NCBI GenBank assembly: GCA_025463615.1
Contig: JAODAU010000176.1
Span: 1 to 20,158 of the forward strand
Reading direction: 5' to 3'
Source of the DNA: Microbacteriaceae bacterium
GTDB taxonomy: Bacteria; Actinomycetota; Actinomycetes; Actinomycetales; Microbacteriaceae
Length of the DNA stretch: 20,158 bases
The position numbers and the translations under genes were made by a program. Below are positions 15,836-20,158 of the stretch, piece after piece. How positions within the stretch are numbered: position 1 is the stretch's first letter; each line of letters starts with the position of its first letter. A model generated the notes under the pieces. The model saw only the letters and a list, made by a program, of their open reading frames with translations, did no database searches and had not been told where the DNA came from.

Positions 15836-17160
15836 TGGCGCGGCATCCAGTCGAACTCGGTGCCGCGGTATTTGTTGACCCGGATGTCGCCGGAGCGCGC
15901 GTGCCCCTCGAAGCGCTCCACCCGCGCGGCTCGCCCGGTCACCTCGCCGAGCATGGCGCTCGACTCGGTGTCCCGCACCTCCTGGTAGGTGACGGTGCGC
16001 AGGTACTTGCCCACCCAGAGCCCGCCGGTGTAGCGCGCCGCGCCGCGCGTGGGGAGCACGTGATTGGTGCCGATGGTCTTGTCGCCGTACGAGACGCAGG
16101 TGCCCTCGCCGAGGAAGAGCGCGCCGTAGTGCTTCATGCGCTCGAGCGCCACGCGCGGCTCGGCGGTGAGGATCTGCACGTGTTCGAACGCGTAGGAGTC
16201 GGCCAGCGCGTACGCGTCGTCGAGAGACCCGACGACGTGCACCTCGCCGTAGTCGCGCCACGCCGGCTCGGCGAAGTCGCGGGTCGGCATGCCGGGCAGC
16301 AGCTGCTCGATGTGCGCGAGCACCGTGCGGGCCAGTGCGTCCGACGTCGTGATGAGCACCGCGGGGGAGTCGGGCCCGTGCTCCGCCTGCGAGAGCAGGT
16401 CGACGGCCACGATGAGCGGGTCGGCGTCGCCGTCCGCCACGATCAGCACCTCGGTCGGGCCGGCGAACAGGTCGATGCCCACGTCGCCGAACAGCTGGCG
16501 CTTGGCCTCCGCCACGAAGGCGTTGCCGGGGCCGGCGAGCAGGTCGACCCGGCCGATCGTCTCGGTGCCGACCGCGAGTGCGGCGACGGCCTGCACGCCG
16601 CCGAGCACGTAGATCTCGTCGGCGCCGGCGAGGTGCATGGCCGCGACGGTGGCATCCGGGATCGCACCGCCGAGCGGGGGAGTCGCCGCGGCGACCCGAT
16701 CCACCCCTGCGACCTTGGCCGTAACGATGGTCATGTGCGCCGAGGCGAGCAGCGGATACCGGCCGCCGGGCACGTACGCCCCGCTCGACGAGATGGGCAC
16801 CTGCTTCTGGCCCAGGATGACGCCGGGGAAGGTCTCGAGCTCGAACTCGCCGAGCGACGCGAGCTGGCGCTCCGCCATCCTGCGCACCTGCGCCTGCACG
16901 AAGCGGATGTCGTCGAGCACCTGGGCGGGAACGCGCGCCATGACCTCCGCGATCTGCTCGTCGCCGAGCCGGAACGACTCGGGCGACCAGTCGTCGAAGC
17001 GCTGCGAGTACTCGCGCACCGCAGCGTCGCCGCGTTCGCGGATGTCGGCGATCACCTCGGAGACGATCGCGGCGACCTTCGGGTCGCGGGTGGCGGGCGC
17101 GGCGGCGGCGCTGCGCGCCTTGAGCAGGGTGGACGGGATGCGCTCGGCGATGAGGGTCAT
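15832..17160 (-). CDS. Histidinol dehydrogenase family protein, sulfopropanediol 3-dehydrogenase (HpsN)-like
   Basis: A 442-residue zinc dehydrogenase. All HisD catalytic positions are found: zinc ligands Gln258, His261, Asp360 and His420, and the Glu326-His327 acid/base pair. HisD-type enzymes turn an alcohol into a carboxylate in two NAD-dependent steps. Several segments match HpsN from memory better than biosynthetic HisD: DEIYVLGGVQAVAALAVGTE, DLFAGPTEVLIVAD, AEHGPDSPAVLIT, SYGDKTIGTNHVLPT and ARYTGGLWVGKYLRTVTYQE. No other his genes are nearby and the gene is divergent from a LacI regulator, which also argues for a catabolic role. HpsN oxidises dihydroxypropanesulfonate to sulfolactate; other polyols are possible. 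The start has no ribosome site, and a -10 TATACA lies eight bases upstream, so it is nearly leaderless. Confidence 0.9.
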   Translation of the reverse strand: MTLIAERIPSTLLKARSAAAAPATRDPKVAAIVSEVIADIRERGDAAVREYSQRFDDWSPESFRLGDEQIAEVMARVPAQVLDDIRFVQAQVRRMAERQLASLGEFELETFPGVILGQKQVPISSSGAYVPGGRYPLLASAHMTIVTAKVAGVDRVAAATPPLGGAIPDATVAAMHLAGADEIYVLGGVQAVAALAVGTETIGRVDLLAGPGNAFVAEAKRQLFGDVGIDLFAGPTEVLIVADGDADPLIVAVDLLSQAEHGPDSPAVLITTSDALARTVLAHIEQLLPGMPTRDFAEPAWRDYGEVHVVGSLDDAYALADSYAFEHVQILTAEPRVALERMKHYGALFLGEGTCVSYGDKTIGTNHVLPTRGAARYTGGLWVGKYLRTVTYQEVRDTESSAMLGEVTGRAARVERFEGHARSGDIRVNKYRGTEFDWMPRQ

Positions 17161-17168
17161 GCTGCGAG

Positions 17169-17182
17169 TGTATACGTATTCA
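17169..17182. promoter_or_regulatory. LacI operator between hpsN-like gene and lacI
   Basis: TGTATACGTATTCA is a near-perfect palindrome with a perfect ATACGTAT core (17172-17179) and the central CG typical of LacI/GalR operators. Only one base pair breaks symmetry. It covers the -10 of the hpsN-like gene and the -35 region of lacI, so one repressor could shut both. Confidence 0.65.
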
Positions 17183-17196
17183 TGTGGACCGTGCAA
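17169..17196 (-). promoter_or_regulatory. Promoter of the hpsN-like/SDR operon
   Basis: On the minus strand TTGCAC (17191-17196), a 16-bp spacer and TATACA (17169-17174) form a -35/-10 pair. Eight bases separate the -10 from the ATG at 17160, leaving essentially no leader. Confidence 0.5.
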
Positions 17197-17200
17197 TACT
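17192..17200 (+). promoter_or_regulatory. Extended -10 of lacI, leaderless start
   Basis: TGC-AATACT is an extended -10 ending six bases before the ATG at 17207. The -35 region (about 17172-17177) is poor and lies in the operator. The promoter faces and overlaps that of the hpsN-like gene. Confidence 0.5.
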
Positions 17201-17206
17201 CGCTGC

Positions 17207-18214
17207 ATGGTCACGAGCAGGGATGTCGCCCGCGCCGCCGGCGTCTCGCAGGCGACCGTCTCCCGGGCGCTCTCCGGCCCCGGCATCGTGAGCGAGGCGA
17301 CCCGCCAGCGGGTGCTCGCCGCCGTCGCCGAGGTCGGCTATTCGCCCAACAGCACGGCTCGCGCGATGCGCACCGGCCGCAGCCGCACCGTCGGAATCGT
17401 GGTCGCCGACCTGGCCAACCCCTTCTACCCGGCGATGCTCGACGCGCTCGGGGCCGCCTTCGAACGGCTCGGATACCGCGTCACCGTCTGGGTGACGACG
17501 AGCAGCGCCAACGAGGCCGCGCTGCAGGCGATCCGCGAGGGATCCGTCGACGGCGTCGTCTTCACGACGGCGACCGCCGACTCCACCGAGCTGCGGGGGG
17601 CCGTGGATCGCGGCAGCCCGATCGTGCTGGTGAACCGCTCGCTGCCCGACGTCGCGTGCGACCAGGTGGGCAGCGACAACGAGGCCGGGGCGGCGCTCAT
17701 CGCGCGGTACCTGGTGGGGCACGGGCGCACCCGCGCGGGATTCGTCGGCGGCACGCCAGCTGCGACGACCTCGCGGGCGCGGCTCGACGGGTTCTCGCGG
17801 GCGATGCGGGAGCTGGGGCATCCGCTCGACCCGGCGCTCGTCGTGGAGGGCGAGTATGGCTACGAGGAGGGCCGGGCCGGCATGCTGCGCCTGCTCGACG
17901 GGCCGCCCGTGGACGCTGTGTTCTGCAGCAACGACCTGCTCGCGCTCGGGGCGCTCGACGCCGCGCGCGGGCGCGGGGTGCGCGTGCCGGAAGACCTCTG
18001 GGTCGTGGGCTACGACGACATCGCGATGGCGGCCTGGGGTTCGTACTCGCTGACCACCGTGCGGCAGGATGTCGCGGCCACCGCCGACCTCGCCGCCAGC
18101 ATGCTCGTCGACCGGATCACCGGGGGAGGGGCGCGGGCGTTCGAGCACGTGGCGTTCCCGCCGGAGCTGGTCGTGCGGGGGTCCACGGGGCTGGCGCCTC
18201 TCGCCGGTCCCTGA
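17207..18214 (+). CDS. LacI family transcriptional regulator
   Basis: A 335-residue repressor. The helix-turn-helix is at 4-23 (SRDVARAAGVSQATVSRALSG), the hinge helix at about 46-58 (SPNSTARAMRTGR), and the periplasmic-binding-protein-like effector domain starts with TVGIVVADLANPFYP. Later effector-domain marks are FCSNDLLALGAL and VVGYDDIAMAAWGSYSLTTVRQD. It ends in LAPLAGP-stop, where the stop codon and preceding bases come from the first unit of a 19-bp tandem repeat. The extreme C-terminus may therefore differ from its orthologues. The ATG at 17207 is fixed by the HTH start and the leaderless promoter. It likely represses the divergent hpsN-like/SDR operon; the inducer is unknown. Confidence 0.95.
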   Translation: MVTSRDVARAAGVSQATVSRALSGPGIVSEATRQRVLAAVAEVGYSPNSTARAMRTGRSRTVGIVVADLANPFYPAMLDALGAAFERLGYRVTVWVTTSSANEAALQAIREGSVDGVVFTTATADSTELRGAVDRGSPIVLVNRSLPDVACDQVGSDNEAGAALIARYLVGHGRTRAGFVGGTPAATTSRARLDGFSRAMRELGHPLDPALVVEGEYGYEEGRAGMLRLLDGPPVDAVFCSNDLLALGALDAARGRGVRVPEDLWVVGYDDIAMAAWGSYSLTTVRQDVAATADLAASMLVDRITGGGARAFEHVAFPPELVVRGSTGLAPLAGP

Positions 18215-18319
18215 GGCTCTCCCCGGTCCCCGAGGCTCTCCCCGGTCCCTGAGGCTCTCTCCGCTCCCCGAGGCTCTCCCCGGTCCCTGAGGCTCTTTCC
18301 GGTCCCTGAGGCTCTCGAA
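18206..18319 (+). repeat. Tandem array, six units with exact 19-bp period
   Basis: Units start at 18206, 18225, 18244, 18263, 18282 and 18301. The consensus is GGTCCCTGAGGCTCTCCCC. Units 2 and 4 have CCCCGAGG in place of CCCTGAGG, unit 4 begins GCTCC, and unit 6 passes into the full 25-bp dispersed repeat (GAAGGGGCC end). The first unit contains the lacI TGA. The array looks like head-to-tail amplification of the 5' part of the dispersed repeat. It is not a CRISPR: there are no spacers. Confidence 0.9.
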
Positions 18320-18325
18320 GGGGCC
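18301..18325 (+). repeat. 25-bp dispersed repeat, outer copy of left element
   Basis: Identical to the copy at 7820-7844 and also the last unit of the 19-bp tandem array. It stands 19 bases outside the left palindrome arm, in direct orientation to the copy at 18467-18491. Confidence 0.85.
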
Positions 18326-18344
18326 ACTGCGCGATGGCCGATCG

Positions 18345-18440
18345 GGTCGGGGTCTTCGTCCCGAGAGGCGATCCGGCGGCGCATCCTGCGGATGTGCTGC
18401 TGCCAGGCCCAGCCAGCCTCTCGGGACGAAGACCCCGACC
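18345..18440. repeat. Left palindromic element (25-bp perfect arms)
   Basis: The arms 18345-18369 and 18416-18440 are exact reverse complements (left arm begins GGTCGGGGTCTTCGTCCC, right arm ends GACCCCGACC). The 46-base loop contains a second hairpin, CATCC-TGC-GGATG, that extends with G-U pairs. It is homologous, in inverted orientation, to the element at 20045-20149. It could form a cruciform or a long RNA hairpin. Confidence 0.92.
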
Positions 18441-18466
18441 GGCCCGGCCGGTCATTGCGCGCTGCC

Positions 18467-18491
18467 GGTCCCTGAGGTTCTCGAAGGGGCC
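18467..18491 (+). repeat. 25-bp dispersed repeat, gene-facing copy (GGTTCTC variant)
   Basis: Begins GGTCCCTGAGGTTCTCG and ends AAGGGGCC. The T in GGTTCTC distinguishes it from the 7820 and 18301 copies. Its exact reverse complement is at 20003-20027 beyond the HNH gene. Confidence 0.9.
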
Positions 18492-18506
18492 ATCACGCAA
18501 TAAGCG

Positions 18507-18525
18507 GGTCGAGCTCGTCGAGACC
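18507..18525. repeat. Short imperfect palindrome GGTCGAG...GAGACC
   Basis: GGTCGAGCTCGTCGAGACC pairs GGTC with GACC at its ends and has a self-complementary CGAGCTCG inside. Similar GGTCTCGAC-type sequences are common dispersed repeats in Microbacteriaceae; only one copy is seen here. Confidence 0.45.
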
Positions 18526-18563
18526 TCACGTGGCCATCGCTTCGCACCTCTCCCCAACAGACA

Positions 18564-18591
18564 CAGATTCGAGCAGTTATCCCCAGATTCG
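18564..18591 (+). repeat. Two CAGATTCG direct repeats flanking a DnaA-box-like nonamer
   Basis: CAGATTCG occurs at 18564-18571 and 18584-18591, exactly 20 bases apart. Between them TTATCCCCA (18577-18585) differs by one base from the DnaA box TTATCCACA. It may be a regulatory or conserved upstream element of the HNH gene. Function unknown. Confidence 0.4.
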
Positions 18592-18623
18592 TGGTCACGT
18601 TAGCATCGGTTTCCTAGGTGTGC

Positions 18624-18629
18624 GACAAT
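18624..18629 (+). promoter_or_regulatory. -10 element of the HNH gene, probable leaderless start
   Basis: GACAAT ends six bases before the ATG at 18636. The GAGG directly before the ATG is too close for a normal ribosome site. The -35 is not clear. Confidence 0.4.
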
Positions 18630-18635
18630 TGAGGC

Positions 18636-19994
18636 ATGAATCACCTCCCCGACAGCACCGCGCTGGTTGACGAGTGGGCTCTGCTCACCGCCTCCCAGCG
18701 CGCCGCGCTGCCGGATGCGGAACTGCTCCGCCACCATGAGCATTTCGCCGACCTGCGCCGTGCGGCAGACATCGGCCTGGCGGAGACCGCCGCCCTCATC
18801 GCCCACCGCTCACGCCCGGAACTCGGCTACGACGGCCTCGCGCAACGCACCGGTGCCCGCACACCCGAGCTTCTCGTCCAGAAGGTCTCGGGGCTGGGTC
18901 GGCGCGAGGCGTCGACAATGGTGCAGGTCGGCGCACTGATGGATGCCGCACCCGTTGCGCTTGATTCGCCGCCCAAGCCGCAATGGCAGATCGCGCTCGG
19001 TGACGCCGTTCGTTCCGGTCGAGTGACCGCCGAAGCGGCCCGACTCATAGGCGGGACACTTGCCGGCCTGGACCTGCCGGAGGAGATCCTGCTCGATGCC
19101 GCGAACGGCATGTTGCGCGACGCGGCGTCGCTCACGGAGTCGCAGCTCGCCGCCCGCGCGCGCCAGGTCCGCGACCGGCTCGACGAGGCCGGTGTCGCCG
19201 GGCGCGAGGAGCAGCTGCGTGAGAAGCGGTGCCTGCACCTGTACCCGCAAGCGGACGGCACGACGCGGATCTCGGGAGTGCTCGACCCGGAGAATGCCGC
19301 CCAGCTCACCGCGGCGATCGACGCCGCTACTTCACCTCGCCGCGGCGGCCCCCGCTTCGTCGACCCCACCGCTCACGAACGTGCGCAGCGCCTGCTCGAC
19401 GACCCGCGCACGACACCGCAGATCGCCCTGGACGCGCTCGTCGAACTGGTGAAGCTCGGCGTCGCCGGCGACTCCGCCCGCATCGTCGGCACCCACAAGC
19501 CCACGGTCCGGCTGCATTTCACCGCCCGCGACCTCGACCGCCGCGCGGGTGCGGCGCACTTCGAGGGGCAGTCCGCATCGGTCAGCATTGCAACAGCCGA
19601 GCGATACCTGTGCGCCGACGGGTTCGTACCGATCCTCTTCGAGGACGATGGCGACCGGGTCCTGAATCTCGGCCGATCCCAACGCCTCTTCTCGCCACGG
19701 CAACGAATAGCGCTCGAAGCGCGCGACGGGGGCTGTCGCTTTCCCGACTGCGACAGGCCACCCAGCTGGACGGAGGCCCACCACATCAACGAGTGGGACC
19801 GGGACCACGGGCGAACAGACGTCGCCGACGGAATCCTGCTGTGCCGACACCACCACCTGCTGATCCACAACAACGGCTGGCAGGTCACCCGCACCGGAGC
19901 GGACTACTTCGTGGTCCCACCACCCTCCCTCGACACCCACCAGGTTCCTCTCGCCGCGCCACCGAAAGGGGTGGCAAGGGTTCGCGCTGCATGA
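18636..19994 (+). CDS. DUF222 / HNH endonuclease domain protein (REP13E12-like family)
   Basis: A 452-residue protein of the actinobacterial DUF222-HNH family, to which the M. tuberculosis 13E12 repeat proteins belong. The N-terminal, mostly helical DUF222 region covers about 1-300 (LRRAADIGLAETAALIAHRS, later RISGVLDPENAAQLTAAIDA). The C-terminal HNH fold has zinc cysteines Cys367 and Cys372 (CRFPDC), the catalytic EAHHI at 380-384, GRTDVADGILLC and CRHHHLLIHNNGW at 403-415. All key residues are intact, so it could be an active nuclease. Codon choice looks less strictly GC-biased than in neighbouring genes, hinting at separate ancestry. It is bracketed by inverted 25-bp repeats and inverted palindromic elements. 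Biological role of the family is not established; homing or mobile behaviour is inference. Confidence 0.93.
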   Translation: MNHLPDSTALVDEWALLTASQRAALPDAELLRHHEHFADLRRAADIGLAETAALIAHRSRPELGYDGLAQRTGARTPELLVQKVSGLGRREASTMVQVGALMDAAPVALDSPPKPQWQIALGDAVRSGRVTAEAARLIGGTLAGLDLPEEILLDAANGMLRDAASLTESQLAARARQVRDRLDEAGVAGREEQLREKRCLHLYPQADGTTRISGVLDPENAAQLTAAIDAATSPRRGGPRFVDPTAHERAQRLLDDPRTTPQIALDALVELVKLGVAGDSARIVGTHKPTVRLHFTARDLDRRAGAAHFEGQSASVSIATAERYLCADGFVPILFEDDGDRVLNLGRSQRLFSPRQRIALEARDGGCRFPDCDRPPSWTEAHHINEWDRDHGRTDVADGILLCRHHHLLIHNNGWQVTRTGADYFVVPPPSLDTHQVPLAAPPKGVARVRAA

Positions 19995-20002
19995 CCGCGA
20001 TG

Positions 20003-20027
20003 GGCCCCTTCGAGAACCTCAGGGACC
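20003..20027 (-). repeat. 25-bp dispersed repeat, inverted copy downstream of HNH gene
   Basis: Exact reverse complement of 18467-18491, including the GGTTCTC variant. It starts 8 bases after the HNH stop codon. Confidence 0.9.
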
Positions 20028-20044
20028 GGTTAGCCGTAACCAGG

Positions 20045-20149
20045 GACCGGAGCGGGGTCTTCGCCCCAAGAGGCTGGTTGGGTCTGGCAGCGCCGCATCC
20101 GGAGGATGCGCGCCGGATTGCCTCTTGGGGCGAAGACCCCGATCCGGTC
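20045..20149. repeat. Right palindromic element
   Basis: Core arms 20053-20074 and 20120-20141 are perfect 22-bp complements (CGGGGTCTTCGCCCC... and ...GGGGCGAAGACCCCG). They extend outward to 20045 and 20149 with one mismatch, giving 30-bp arms. The 45-base loop holds an inner perfect hairpin CGCATCC-GGA-GGATGCG. It is an inverted, diverged copy of 18345-18440. Confidence 0.92.
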
Positions 20150-20158
20150 ACCCCGGAA

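Larger units (their letters stand above)
18215..18635. other. 421-bp non-coding region filled with repeats
   Basis: Between lacI and the HNH gene I see no credible gene. The stretch holds the remainder of the 19-bp array, two direct copies of the 25-bp repeat flanking a large palindrome, a GGTCGAG...GAGACC palindrome, two CAGATTCG repeats around a TTATCCCCA, and the HNH promoter. It continues the lacI transcript side with no obvious T-run terminator. Confidence 0.8.
18345..20149. mobile_element. Putative HNH cassette bounded by inverted palindromic elements
   Basis: In order: palindrome, 30-base gap region ending in a 25-bp repeat, HNH gene, inverted 25-bp repeat, 26-base gap, inverted palindrome. 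Loop sequences of the two palindromes are about 80-85% identical when one is reverse-complemented, so the flanks are inverted copies. No transposase, integrase or target-site duplication is seen. Calling it mobile is a hypothesis based on symmetry and the family of the nuclease. Confidence 0.4.

Noticed and set aside
15832..17160. Histidine-biosynthesis hisD
   Set aside because: Catalytic residues fit the family, but there are no other his genes; it is paired with an SDR and divergent from LacI, and several segments match HpsN better.
18206..18325. CRISPR array
   Set aside because: Units are contiguous with a 19-bp period and no spacers, and there are no cas genes.
18345..18440. Rho-independent terminator for lacI
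   Set aside because: The stem is long, but the loop is 46 bases and no T-run follows either arm; it is better described as a repeat element.
18577..18585. Replication origin signal from the DnaA-box-like TTATCCCCA
   Set aside because: A single one-mismatch nonamer with no cluster, no AT-rich unwinding region and no dnaA or dnaN nearby.
18636..19994. Cas9-type, phage-terminase-associated or intron homing HNH nuclease
   Set aside because: No RuvC domain, no phage structural genes and no intron or intein context; the DUF222 N-terminus defines a different family.
1..20158. tRNA, rRNA or riboswitch genes
   Set aside because: No stretch with a recognisable tRNA cloverleaf, rRNA segment or conserved riboswitch core was found by reading both strands.

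Overview
The window is high-GC DNA (roughly 70% by eye) with tightly packed genes, 4-base ATGA/GTGA overlaps, several probable leaderless starts and short dispersed repeats built on GGTCCCTGAG...GAAGGGGCC. This points to an actinobacterium, most likely Microbacteriaceae; the genus cannot be fixed from sequence alone.

Region 1 (1-4257) holds a partial TetR regulator divergent from an MMPL-family exporter across a short operator region. A membrane protein and an SDR oxidoreductase follow on the opposite strand. Region 2 (4330-7828) holds a MarR regulator whose palindromic operator overlaps divergent promoters, then an ABC exporter pair (ATPase and ABC-2 permease) and a class I aminotransferase whose stop codon lies inside a dispersed repeat. 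Region 3 (7935-9679) is sufS-sufU: cysteine desulfurase and its zinc sulfur acceptor.

Region 4 (9682-18214) is a catabolic island rich in dehydrogenases. One minus-strand operon (Ldh2-family dehydrogenase, iron-type alcohol dehydrogenase, aldehyde dehydrogenase, cyclase-family hydrolase) is divergent from an IclR regulator. A second (a histidinol-dehydrogenase-family enzyme resembling sulfopropanediol dehydrogenase HpsN, then an SDR) is divergent from a LacI regulator. All six enzymes have intact catalytic motifs, but the island has no transporter, kinase, aldolase or C-S lyase. Oxidation of a small polyol, hydroxy acid or C3 sulfonate is plausible; the substrate is unknown.

Region 5 (18206-20158) is repeat-rich. 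A six-copy tandem array with an exact 19-bp period begins at the lacI stop codon. It leads into a DUF222/HNH endonuclease gene that is bracketed by two inverted copies of a roughly 96-bp palindromic element, each with a 25-bp repeat on the gene-facing side. The two palindromes carry compensatory base changes in their arms. This symmetric HNH cassette is the most unusual structure in the window.
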